64,000 bases of DNA from contig CAJQNB010000008.1 in assembly GCA_905479575.1 (NCBI GenBank), forward strand, positions 1 to 64,000, written 5' to 3'. A program made the translations under genes and the position numbers. This document shows positions 7,732 to 15,582 of this stretch, in pieces. Positions within the stretch are counted from its first letter, which is position 1; every line of letters starts with the position of its first letter. Under the pieces are notes generated by a model. That model was not told the origin of the DNA, did no database searches, and worked only from the letters and a program-made list of their open reading frames with translations. The DNA comes from an uncultured Pseudophaeobacter sp. GTDB taxonomy: Bacteria > Pseudomonadota > Alphaproteobacteria > Rhodobacterales > Rhodobacteraceae.

Positions 7732-9114
7732 ATGGGCCAGACCCTGAAATGTATCTCTCCGATTGACGGATCGGTTTATGCAGAGCGCCAGACCCTGTCC
7801 CGCGAAGAGGGATTTGCTGTCGCCACTGCGGCGCGCGCGGCGCAAAAGGCCTGGGCTGCACGCCCAGTGCAGGAACGCATCAAGCTGGTCATGGCAGGCG
7901 TAGCCGCTGTTGGCGCGATGAACGATGAAATCGTGCCCGAGCTGGCCCATATGATGGGGCGCCCGGTGCGCTATGGTGGCGAGTTTGGCGGCTTTAACGA
8001 GCGCAGTTCCTACATGGCAGAGATTGCCGAAACTGCGCTGGCAGATATCGAAGTTGGCGATGATGCTGACTTTAAACGCTACATCAAGCGCGTTCCACAT
8101 GGGGTTGTCTTCATCGTGGCCCCCTGGAACTATCCCTATATGACGGCGATCAACACGCTGGCACCAGCCCTGATTGCCGGCAATACCGTGGTGCTGAAAC
8201 ATGCCACGCAAACCCTGCTTGTCGGGGAACGCATGGCAGCGGCCTTCCAGGCTGCTGGGGTCCCTGCCGAGGTGTTCCAGAACGTATTCCTGGACCATGA
8301 CACCACTTCGGCCCTGATTTCGGACCGCGCCTTTGACTTTGTCAATTTCACCGGGTCAGTTGGCGGCGGCCAGGCAATGGAACGCGCTGCTGCTGGTACA
8401 TTTACCGGCGTCGGCACCGAGCTGGGCGGCAAAGATCCCGGTTATGTGATGGAAGATGCCGATCTGGATGCGGCGGTGGATACGCTGATCGATGGCGCCA
8501 TGTTCAACGCCGGCCAGTGCTGCTGCGGTATTGAACGCATCTATGTGCACGAAAGCCTTTATGATGATTTTGTCGCCAAGGCGGTCGAGATCGTCAAAGG
8601 CTACAAACTGGGCAATCCACTGCAGGAGACAACGACCATGGGCCCAATGGCCAATGTGCGTTTTGCCGCTGAAGTGCGCGCCCAGATTGACGAGGCCATC
8701 GCCGCGGGCGCCGTGGCGCATATCCCCACCATGGCCGAAGACGATGGTGGTGCCTATCTGACCCCGCAGATCCTGACAAATGTCACCCATGAGATGCGAG
8801 TGATGCGGGATGAAAGCTTTGGGCCCGTGGTTGGCATCATGAAAGTGTCTTCCGACGCCGAGGCTATCGCGCTGATGAACGACAGCGAATTTGGCCTCAC
8901 CGCCTCGCTCTGGACCCGAGATCTGGACCGCGCCGCCCGCATCGGTGATGAGATCGAAACCGGCACCGTGTTCCTGAACCGTGCGGATTACCTCGATCCC
9001 AGCCTGTGCTGGACTGGTTGCAAGAACACTGGCCGCGGGGGAGGTTTGTCCGTCATCGGCTATCAGAACCTCACCCGCCCCAAAAGCTATCACCTGAAGA
9101 AACGCACCGCCTAG
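7732..9114 (+). CDS. Aldehyde dehydrogenase family protein (NAD(P)-dependent)
   Basis: A protein of about 460 residues from the ALDH superfamily. Key parts: APWNYPY near residue 125 (the PWN catalytic Asn motif), FTGSVGGG in the Rossmann region, TELGGKDPGYV with the general-base Glu, NAGQCCCGIERIYV with the nucleophilic Cys in a triple-Cys run, and ESFGPVVGIM. The triple Cys is unusual but within family variation. Starts at 7720, 7726 and 7732 are all in frame; 7732 has GAGG with a 6-base spacer. In the operon it should oxidise the aldehyde formed by the following alcohol dehydrogenase to an acid. The substrate is probably a gamma-glutamylated or free amino aldehyde. Confidence 0.88.
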   Translation: MGQTLKCISPIDGSVYAERQTLSREEGFAVATAARAAQKAWAARPVQERIKLVMAGVAAVGAMNDEIVPELAHMMGRPVRYGGEFGGFNERSSYMAEIAETALADIEVGDDADFKRYIKRVPHGVVFIVAPWNYPYMTAINTLAPALIAGNTVVLKHATQTLLVGERMAAAFQAAGVPAEVFQNVFLDHDTTSALISDRAFDFVNFTGSVGGGQAMERAAAGTFTGVGTELGGKDPGYVMEDADLDAAVDTLIDGAMFNAGQCCCGIERIYVHESLYDDFVAKAVEIVKGYKLGNPLQETTTMGPMANVRFAAEVRAQIDEAIAAGAVAHIPTMAEDDGGAYLTPQILTNVTHEMRVMRDESFGPVVGIMKVSSDAEAIALMNDSEFGLTASLWTRDLDRAARIGDEIETGTVFLNRADYLDPSLCWTGCKNTGRGGGLSVIGYQNLTRPKSYHLKKRTA

Positions 9115-9118
9115 CAGC

Positions 9119-9149
9119 CTTCATCTTACTACAAATATCTCGGGGGAGC
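9119..9149 (+). repeat. Dispersed REP-like repeat, copy 2
   Basis: CTTCATCTTACTACAAATAT followed by CTCGGGGGAG, beginning 5 bases after the aldehyde dehydrogenase stop. The core matches copies at 7664, 47788 and 58498; the palindromic tail is the least conserved part. Confidence 0.6.
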
Positions 9150-9180
9150 TTGCCGCAAGGCAAGCGGGGGCAGCGCCCCC
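9148..9180 (+). repeat. Two adjacent hairpins between aldehyde and alcohol dehydrogenase genes
   Basis: GCTTGCC/GGCAAGC around GCAA (9148-9165) is followed directly by GGGGGC/GCCCCC around AGC (9166-9180). No T-run follows and the next gene starts at 9209, so these are intra-operon structures, possibly processing or attenuation sites. Confidence 0.55.
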
Positions 9181-9208
9181 TCTCCCGCTCCATCACAGGA
9201 AAACGCTT

Positions 9209-10354
9209 ATGAACCTCGTTGGAAACTGGTCCTATCCGACCGCAATCAAATTCGGCGCCGACCGGATTAAAGAACTGGGTGAGGCCTGTGCCTCTGCCGG
9301 GATCAAAAAGCCACTGCTGGTCACCGACAAGGGGCTGGCGGATTTGCCCGTCACCAAAAGCACTCTCGACATCATGGAGGCCGCAGGCCTGGGTCGGGGG
9401 ATCTTTTTTGAAGTAGACCCCAACCCAAATGAGAAGAACCTGGAGGCCGGTGTCGCGGCCTATAACGCAGGTGGCCATGATGGCGTCATCGCCTTTGGCG
9501 GCGGCTCGGGTCTGGATCTGGGAAAAATGGTCGCCTTTATGGCAGGTCAGACCCGACCAATATGGGATTTTGAAGACATTGGCGATTGGTGGACCCGCGC
9601 CGATGCAGATGCCATTGCCCCGATCATTGCAGTGCCCACCACCGCAGGCACCGGGTCCGAAGTCGGGCGCGCCTCGGTGATTACCGATTCTGTCAGCCAT
9701 GTGAAAAAGATCATCTTTCACCCCAAAGTGCTGCCCACCGTGGTGATCTGTGACCCGGAACTCACCGTTGGGATGCCAAAGTTCATCACCGCTGGCACGG
9801 GTCTGGACGCCTTTGCCCATTGTGTTGAGGCCTTTTCCTCACCGCATTACCACCCAATGTCGCAGGGCATTGCACTGGAAGGCATGCGTCTGGTCAAAGA
9901 CTACCTGCCCCGGGCCTATGCCGATGGCAGCGACATCGAGGCCCGCGCGCAGATGATGTCAGCCGCCGCCATGGGGGCCACTGGTTTCCAGAAAGGTCTC
10001 GGCGCTATCCACGCCATGAGCCACCCGATCGGAGCCCATTTCAACACCCACCACGGCACCACCAATGCCGTCTGTATGCCGGCGGTGCTTGAGTTCAACG
10101 CCCCTGAAATTGCCGACCGTTTCAATATGGCAGCCGCATATCTGGGGATTGAGGGCGGCTTTGACGGCTTCCGCGCTTACGTGCAGGAGCTGAACGACAG
10201 CATGGGCATTCCGCGCGGCCTGTCGGATCTCGGCGTCACCGAGGCCTCGATCCCCGATCTGGTCAAAGGCGCACTCATTGACCCGTCTTGCGGCGGCAAC
10301 CCCATTGAGCTGACAGAAGAAAACCTGACGCAGCTGTTCAAAGCAGCACTGTAA
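9209..10354 (+). CDS. Iron-containing alcohol dehydrogenase
   Basis: A 381-residue group III (Fe-type) alcohol dehydrogenase. Motifs seen: FGGGSGLDLGKMVAF (nucleotide-binding GGGS), PTTAGTGSEVGRASVIT, the metal-binding Asp in GTGLDAFAHCVEAF, and the His residues in GAIHAMSHPIGAHFNTHHG that complete the metal site. The length is typical. It oxidises a primary or amino alcohol to the aldehyde with NAD, feeding the adjacent aldehyde dehydrogenase. It is the last gene of the operon and is followed after 25 bases by a strong terminator. AGGA with an 11-base spacing precedes the ATG. Substrate not determinable. Confidence 0.9.
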   Translation: MNLVGNWSYPTAIKFGADRIKELGEACASAGIKKPLLVTDKGLADLPVTKSTLDIMEAAGLGRGIFFEVDPNPNEKNLEAGVAAYNAGGHDGVIAFGGGSGLDLGKMVAFMAGQTRPIWDFEDIGDWWTRADADAIAPIIAVPTTAGTGSEVGRASVITDSVSHVKKIIFHPKVLPTVVICDPELTVGMPKFITAGTGLDAFAHCVEAFSSPHYHPMSQGIALEGMRLVKDYLPRAYADGSDIEARAQMMSAAAMGATGFQKGLGAIHAMSHPIGAHFNTHHGTTNAVCMPAVLEFNAPEIADRFNMAAAYLGIEGGFDGFRAYVQELNDSMGIPRGLSDLGVTEASIPDLVKGALIDPSCGGNPIELTEENLTQLFKAAL

Positions 10355-10379
10355 ACCAAACGATCCTTCACGGTTCCTG

Positions 10380-10407
10380 CTCCCCGGTCCATGGCCGGGG
10401 AGTTTTT
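10380..10407 (+). terminator. Rho-independent terminator of the amidohydrolase-TRAP-ligase operon
   Basis: Arms CTCCCCGG (10380-10387) and CCGGGGAG (10395-10402) around a 7-base loop are followed by TTTTT. It ends the operon and may also serve the convergent LacI-type gene. Confidence 0.88.
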
Positions 10408-10444
10408 AGTTGAGAGACGGACCGCGCGGATCTGAACACTGCGC

Positions 10445-11449
10445 CTACAAGGACTGGCCCAGACTGATACGCGGGCTCAGCGCTTCGCATATGGGCGCCA
10501 GTTCTTCTGCGCTGTCACGCGCCTGCAGCAGAATTTCTGCGGCCCGTTCGCCAATGTCACGGCGGCAGGCATCGGTGGTCGCCAATTGCAGCGGCAGTCC
10601 CGATAGAATCTGTAGATTATTGAACCCCGCCAAGGCCACATCCCCGGGCACCGACAGCCCAGTGGCAAGGCAGTGCATATAGCCGCCGACGCTCATCACA
10701 TCGCTGGAATAGTAAATACAGTCCAGATCCGGCTGGCGCGCCAGCATATTTGCGGTCAGCGCACGCCCGGTTTCTATCGAGCTGTCGCCGGCGTAGTGCT
10801 CCAGATCCACCAGTGTTACCCCCTGCGCAGCGAGCCCTTCGGCAAAGCCATCAAAGCGTTTGCGGGCGCGAAAATCCTGCGGCATCTTGGTGCCGATAAA
10901 ACCGATGCGCCGATAGCCCCGCGCCAGGATTTGCGCCGCCATATCCCGTCCCGCCTGCAAATGCGAAATACCAACGCAGTGGCGCAGTGGCGTGCCATCA
11001 ACATCCATCACCTCGACCACCGGACAATCCGCCTGCAAGAGCATCCGCCGGGTGGCATCGTTGTGCTCCAACCCAGCCACGATCAGGCCAGAAGGTCGCC
11101 AGCTCAGCATCTCGCGGATGACCTCCTCTTCCTCATTCAGCTCATAGCCGGAAATACCAACAACGGGCTTTAGCGGGCTTTGTTTCAACACCGAAGAAAT
11201 CCCGGACAGCACTTCGGGAAAGACAAAACTGTTGAGCGAGGGGACCACCACAGCCACCAGGTTCACCGATTGCGACGACAGAGAGCCGGCAATGCGATTG
11301 GGCACATAGCCATGGGCGCGGGCTATCTCCTCGACCTTGGCGCGGGTTGATTTTGAAACATCCCGGGCGCCACGCAGCGCGCGACTGGCGGTCATTTCGC
11401 TGACACCGGCAAGCCGGGCAACATCCTTCAGGAGCATTTTTTTTGTCAT
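10445..11449 (-). CDS. LacI family transcriptional regulator
   Basis: A 334-residue regulator: an N-terminal LacI helix-turn-helix (LLKDVARLAGVSEMTASRALRG, residues ~5-27, with hinge near residue 55) and a periplasmic-binding-protein-like effector domain (~60-330). The effector domain resembles the GntR/IdnR subgroup that senses sugar acids. ATG 11449 precedes the helix-turn-helix by only a few residues. A GTG 30 bases further upstream is also in frame and no good ribosome site decides between them. It is convergent with the operon ending at 10354. A LacI-type double operator lies at 12196-12231 in front of gap; control of gap by this or another LacI protein is inference. Confidence 0.87.
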   Translation of the reverse strand: MTKKMLLKDVARLAGVSEMTASRALRGARDVSKSTRAKVEEIARAHGYVPNRIAGSLSSQSVNLVAVVVPSLNSFVFPEVLSGISSVLKQSPLKPVVGISGYELNEEEEVIREMLSWRPSGLIVAGLEHNDATRRMLLQADCPVVEVMDVDGTPLRHCVGISHLQAGRDMAAQILARGYRRIGFIGTKMPQDFRARKRFDGFAEGLAAQGVTLVDLEHYAGDSSIETGRALTANMLARQPDLDCIYYSSDVMSVGGYMHCLATGLSVPGDVALAGFNNLQILSGLPLQLATTDACRRDIGERAAEILLQARDSAEELAPICEALSPRISLGQSL

Positions 11450-11653
11450 GCGCACATGGTCTTGTACTTCGTGCTCCACCGCAAGTGCTGCTGAGCAAAA
11501 CTGCAAGATTGAGGATCTTACGAACGCATTGGAGACGCCGGACGTTCTGCATCCCCTCAGTGGTCCGCGTCAGGCTGTCCTGCTTCAAACCACAAACATT
11601 AGCCCCAGACCGGTCCCTCGACGCAGAGCACACGAAGGTTCAAAACGCGGACA

Positions 11654-11679
11654 AAGCTGCCGTCCATCTATGGCAGCTT
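11654..11679 (-). terminator. Hairpin overlapping the stop of the DUF1330 gene
   Basis: Perfect 8-base arms AAGCTGCC and GGCAGCTT enclose a 10-base loop that contains the TAG stop of the DUF1330 gene. Only TTTGT follows on the minus strand, so terminator strength is uncertain. Confidence 0.45.
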
Positions 11680-11961
11680 GTCGACCAAGATAGCGTTTAG
11701 AAAAGAGCCAGATCGTCGCAAAATCGCGAGCGCTTGAAATTCATCTGAAGCCCAAAATCGTCGGGCATGTTCCCGGTCAGGGAACTCGATGATAAAGGCG
11801 GCATCTGGCAATTTGCTTTCCCCTTCCAGATGTTCTGGATCTCCACCGCGTACTATAAACTTGCCCGAATTATCAGATACCACAGTGGGGATTTTTGCAA
11901 AATACTCATCCATCCAGTCGCGGCTTTGGATGTGCATTTGTCCAATTACGAACGCAGTCAT
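11668..11961 (-). CDS. DUF1330 domain-containing protein
   Basis: A 97-residue alpha+beta ferredoxin-like fold protein of the DUF1330 family. The pattern is typical: an N-terminal strand (FVIGQMHIQSRDWMDEYFAKIP), a central GKFIVRGGDPEHLEGES segment, then AAFIIEFPDREHARRFWASDEFQAL. The biochemical role of the family is unknown; dimeric alpha-beta barrel relatives are often small-molecule or stress-related enzymes. It is monocistronic, with 218 non-coding bases before the LacI gene downstream and a hairpin at its stop. It shares an upstream region with gap but is transcribed away from it. Confidence 0.85.
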   Translation of the reverse strand: MTAFVIGQMHIQSRDWMDEYFAKIPTVVSDNSGKFIVRGGDPEHLEGESKLPDAAFIIEFPDREHARRFWASDEFQALAILRRSGSFLNAILVDKLP

Positions 11962-12195
11962 TTTTTAATACTCCTCCAAGTAGCCGTTTGGCCAATCTCA
12001 CAACAACTTACCATTTAAGATGACAAATTCCGACCGCCGAATTCCCTCAAACTGGAACTCAGCAAGTACCGTCACTGTGGGCTCGTTCCCGCCATACGCT
12101 GGGATCTGCGCGAGGGGCCGGTTTCTATTGTGGGGTCAGTTCAAAACCTGAAGATCACAGTCACCTGATCTTCAACAGGGTTGCTTTTCGATTTC
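11962..12195. other. Intergenic region between the DUF1330 gene and gap
   Basis: No supported gene. One perfect 8-base inverted repeat, GAAGATCA/TGATCTTC with an 8-base spacer (12150-12173), lies here. Short frames exist but have no ribosome site and no recognisable product. The double operator of gap follows at 12196. Confidence 0.5.
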
Positions 12196-12231
12196 GTTAG
12201 CGATAACGGTTCGAGCAACGTTATCGCTAAC
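12196..12231 (+). promoter_or_regulatory. Double LacI-type operator upstream of gap
   Basis: GTTAGCGATAACG (12196-12208) and its exact reverse complement CGTTATCGCTAAC (12219-12231) flank a 10-base spacer. Each half is itself the quasi-palindrome GTTA-n4-TAAC with a CG centre, the form of LacI-family operators; centres are 24 bp apart. A TATAAC -10-like element follows at 12234-12239, so bound protein would block the promoter. As recalled, the Rhodobacter CceR regulator of central carbon metabolism uses a similar motif. Confidence 0.65.
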
Positions 12232-12263
12232 AATATAACTCATCCACGAAACGGAGCCTCCAT

Positions 12264-13265
12264 ATGACCCTCAAAATCGCAATCAATGGATTTGGCCGCA
12301 TTGGCCGTGGCGTGATGCGCGCGCTTTTGGAAAATGGCACCGGGGATATGGAAGTGGTGGCGATCAATGATCTGGCCTCGGTAGAAACACTGGCGCATCT
12401 GCTGAAATATGACTCGGTGCACGGGCGCCTGAAAACACCGGTTGAAACGGGCACAGACCACATCGTCCTGGCCGGAAAGACCATTCGCCTGACCGCTATG
12501 CGTGACCCCAAAGACCTGCCCTGGTCGGATGTGGACATTGCCCTGGAATGCACCGGGCATTTCACCAGCCGCAACGCAGCTGCCGCCCATTTGGCCAATG
12601 GCTCCAAACGGGTGCTGCTGTCGGCACCGGGCAAAGACATGGACCGGACCGTGGTTTACGGCGTCAACCACACCGCGCTTACCGCGGAAGATCTGATTGT
12701 CTCCAATGCCTCCTGCACCACCAATTGCCTGGCGCCACTGGCCCAGGTGCTGGATCAGAGCTTTGGCATTCAGACCGGGTACATGACCACTATTCACGCT
12801 TACACCGGCGACCAGCCCACCCATGACAGCCCCCATAGCGATCTCTATCGGGGGCGCGCGGCCGCCCTGTCGATGGTGCCCACCTCAACCGGGGCAGCGC
12901 GCGCCATTGCCGAGGTTTTACCGCAGCTCAAAGGCCGCCTCGAAGGCTCCGCCATCCGGGTGCCCACCCCCAATGTATCCATGGTGGATCTGAGCTTCAT
13001 GCCTGAGCGCCCCGCAACGCCAGAAGCAATCAATGCCGCCGTCCAGGCCGCAGCTGAAGGGCCACTAAAAGGCGTGCTCTCCTATGAGCAAGACCCGATG
13101 GTGTCGGTTGATTTCAACCATGATCCCCATTCCTCCTGCTTTGCTCCCGCTCAAACCACGGTAACGGCTGGGGGCCTGGTTCGGGTGGTGAGCTGGTATG
13201 ACAATGAATGGGGATTTTCCAATCGGATGCTGGACACCGCGCGGCATATGGGCAGCCTGATCTAG
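12264..13265 (+). CDS. gap: Type I glyceraldehyde-3-phosphate dehydrogenase
   Basis: A 333-residue GAPDH that converts glyceraldehyde 3-phosphate, NAD and phosphate to 1,3-bisphosphoglycerate in the cytoplasm. Present: the Rossmann motif INGFGRIGRG, INDL with the Asp that favours NAD over NADP, SNASCTTNCLAP with the catalytic Cys, HAYTGDQ with the activating His, and SWYDNEWGFSNRM at the C-terminus. Length and motifs are canonical. A GGAGCC ribosome site precedes the ATG. It stands alone behind a LacI-type double operator, so expression probably follows the carbon source. A second gap paralogue elsewhere would be usual in this group; which direction this copy serves is not visible. Confidence 0.95.
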   Translation: MTLKIAINGFGRIGRGVMRALLENGTGDMEVVAINDLASVETLAHLLKYDSVHGRLKTPVETGTDHIVLAGKTIRLTAMRDPKDLPWSDVDIALECTGHFTSRNAAAAHLANGSKRVLLSAPGKDMDRTVVYGVNHTALTAEDLIVSNASCTTNCLAPLAQVLDQSFGIQTGYMTTIHAYTGDQPTHDSPHSDLYRGRAAALSMVPTSTGAARAIAEVLPQLKGRLEGSAIRVPTPNVSMVDLSFMPERPATPEAINAAVQAAAEGPLKGVLSYEQDPMVSVDFNHDPHSSCFAPAQTTVTAGGLVRVVSWYDNEWGFSNRMLDTARHMGSLI

Positions 13266-13294
13266 ACCACCTAGCACCCGGACCGAGATCCTGT

Positions 13295-13320
13295 CAGGCG
13301 TCTCAGCGCCTGGCTTTTCC
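13295..13320 (+). terminator. Weak terminator after gap
   Basis: CAGGCG (13295-13300) and CGCCTG (13307-13312) form a hairpin followed by GCTTTTCC. The T-run is short and interrupted, so termination may be partial. Confidence 0.5.
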
Positions 13321-13340
13321 TTGCAATTTTGCATCAAGAA

Positions 13341-15401
13341 ATGGCACTCTGGCAGGATGCAAACAGAGGGCTGGATCGCCCCACCAGGGGAGAAACGCTG
13401 CTGAAATCCGTCCGTCTCAGATTGCTCCTGCTGGCTCTGTTGCCCCTTGCCGTGCTGATGCCATTGCTGCTGACACTGGCGATGGCCCGGTGGAACGCCG
13501 ATTACGATGCGGTGCTCATCGCCAAGGTCGAAAGCGATTTGCGCATTGCAGAGCAATATCTGGGCCATTTGCAGATTGGCAGCGCAGAAAGCCTGCGCAG
13601 CATTGCCAATTCTACTGCCTTTCATCAGGCGCTGGCCAAAGGCCCCGCAGAGGTTCAGGCCCACCTGCAGGCGCTGCGCGATGACCTGCAACTGGATTTT
13701 CTGGACTATCTCACCCTCTCTGACCTGACACCTGACTTGGGGGACTGGCCAGTCATTCAGGCCGCATCCAGGGGCCAGCGCGCGTCGCAGATTGATATTT
13801 TCTCCGCGGATGACCTTACCGATGTCGCCCCCCATCTGGCAGACCAAGCCCGAATTTCCCTGATCGAGACCGAAGCCGCCGCGCCGACCTCGCGCCAGGT
13901 CGAAGATCGCGGCATGGTGCTGCATACCGCCGCCCCGGTTGCCACCCTTGGCCATCACGGTGTGCTGCGCGGCGGTCGGTTGCTCAATCGCAACCTTGGC
14001 TTTATCGACACGCTCAATGCGCTGGTCTATCTCGGCGGCCCGGCTGAACAGAACCGTCAGGGCACTGCCACCCTGTTTCTGGACGATACCCGCATCTCAA
14101 CCAATGTGCGCCTGTTCGAGGACGTGCGCGCCCTTGGCACCCGCGTTTCAGCGGTGGTGCGCAACAAGGTGCTGGGAGAGGGGCTGACTTGGCTGAACCG
14201 CGCCTTTGTGGTCAATGACTGGTATATTTCCGGCTATCTGCCCCTGACCGACAGCTATGGCACCCGGGTGGGCATGCTCTATGTCGGGTTTCTCGAAGCG
14301 CCTTATACCGCCGCCAAAAAAGAGGCCTACTGGACAATTGTTGCGGTGTTCCTGGCTGTCTTGGCCTTGTCCGCCCCACTTTTTTTATGGCTGGCCAAGG
14401 GGATCTTTTCGCCCTTGGAACGGATGAGCCTGACAATGAAGCGGGTGGAACGTGGCGACCTGACAGCGCGCAATGGCAGCACCGGGCGGCAGGATGAAAT
14501 TGGCCAGGTGGCAGGGCATCTCGACAGTCTTCTGGATCAGATCCAGGAGCGTGACCAACGCCTGCGCGATTGGGCAGGGGAGCTGAACCAGCGGGTAGAT
14601 CGGCGCACTGTCGAACTGCGCGCGGCGAACAAGAAACTGGAAGAGACCTTTCAACAACTGGTGATGAGTGAAAAGCTCGCCTCGATCGGAGAAATCACCG
14701 CCGGGGTCGCCCATGAGATCAACAACCCGGTAGCGGTAATCCAGGGCAATGTGGATGTGATCCGCATGACCCTGGGCCCCGATGAGGCACTGGAGGTGGG
14801 GACCGAACTGGATCTCATCGACAATCAAGTGATGCGTATTGGCGCCATCGTCAGCAAGCTGTTGCAATTTGCCCGGCCCTCGGAATTTGGCACCTTTGAG
14901 GAGTGCCTGGATCTAGCGCCTCTGGTCACTGATTGCCTGGTGTTGGTTGATCATGTGATCGCGCGACAGGCAATCCAGGTGGAAAAACGGTTTGATCAGG
15001 AAACGCACCCTGCCCCTCCGGTCCGCATCGATCCGGGCGAGCTGCAACAGGTGGTGATCAACCTGATCCTCAACGCCGCCCAAGCTATGGAGGGCGACGG
15101 CACTTTGACCCTATCCCTGCAGGGCGCTGACCGCGACGACCGCTACGGTGCCCTGCTCACGGTTGCCGACAGCGGCTGCGGCATCCCCGAAGATCATCTC
15201 GCGGCGGTGTTCAATCCGTTTTACACCACAAAACTTGGCGAGGGCACGGGCCTGGGGCTCTCGATCAGTCAAACCCTGATCCAGCGCGCCGGCGGTATTA
15301 TTTCCGCGCGCAACCGCAAGGCCGGCGGAGCCGCCTTCTCCATTTGGCTTCCCGCCGCAGAAGCTTCACAAGCCGCTGAAACCACATCCGCCGCCCAATA
15401 G
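13341..15401 (+). CDS. Sensor histidine kinase (Cache, HAMP, HisKA, HATPase)
   Basis: A membrane sensor kinase of about 686 residues. A first transmembrane helix (~residues 25-48) and a second (~330-354) bracket a ~280-residue periplasmic region of single-Cache type. Then follow HAMP (~355-410), a short coiled coil, a HisKA domain with phospho-acceptor His in AHEINNP (~458) and an HATPase domain with the N box (LILNAAQAM) and G boxes (DSGCGIPEDH, GEGTGLGLSIS). It resembles DctB/NtrB-like kinases. The start is uncertain: ATG 13341 has a weak ribosome site, while AGGGGAG at 13386-13392 stands before CTG codons at 13398 and 13401. Starting there would put the N-terminus directly before the first helix. 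The convergent response regulator is the likely partner. Confidence 0.88.
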   Translation: MALWQDANRGLDRPTRGETLLKSVRLRLLLLALLPLAVLMPLLLTLAMARWNADYDAVLIAKVESDLRIAEQYLGHLQIGSAESLRSIANSTAFHQALAKGPAEVQAHLQALRDDLQLDFLDYLTLSDLTPDLGDWPVIQAASRGQRASQIDIFSADDLTDVAPHLADQARISLIETEAAAPTSRQVEDRGMVLHTAAPVATLGHHGVLRGGRLLNRNLGFIDTLNALVYLGGPAEQNRQGTATLFLDDTRISTNVRLFEDVRALGTRVSAVVRNKVLGEGLTWLNRAFVVNDWYISGYLPLTDSYGTRVGMLYVGFLEAPYTAAKKEAYWTIVAVFLAVLALSAPLFLWLAKGIFSPLERMSLTMKRVERGDLTARNGSTGRQDEIGQVAGHLDSLLDQIQERDQRLRDWAGELNQRVDRRTVELRAANKKLEETFQQLVMSEKLASIGEITAGVAHEINNPVAVIQGNVDVIRMTLGPDEALEVGTELDLIDNQVMRIGAIVSKLLQFARPSEFGTFEECLDLAPLVTDCLVLVDHVIARQAIQVEKRFDQETHPAPPVRIDPGELQQVVINLILNAAQAMEGDGTLTLSLQGADRDDRYGALLTVADSGCGIPEDHLAAVFNPFYTTKLGEGTGLGLSISQTLIQRAGGIISARNRKAGGAAFSIWLPAAEASQAAETTSAAQ

Positions 15402-15582
15402 CCGACAGATCAATACCCTGTCTTAGTATTCTGTCACGCAATTGCTGAATACCCGCGCTATGGCCCGCACTGCGCGCCCGGCCCAAGGCCCATCGGCGCG
15501 GTTCTGGCCTCGCGCTCTCCAGAACAAAGACTGGGCGCGGGAGAGCCACCGTCTGCAACAAATGCTATGGACGCAAGCACGG

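Noticed and set aside
11962..12195. Insertion-sequence remnant before gap
   Set aside because: No transposase-like peptide and no terminal repeats beyond one 8-bp palindrome.
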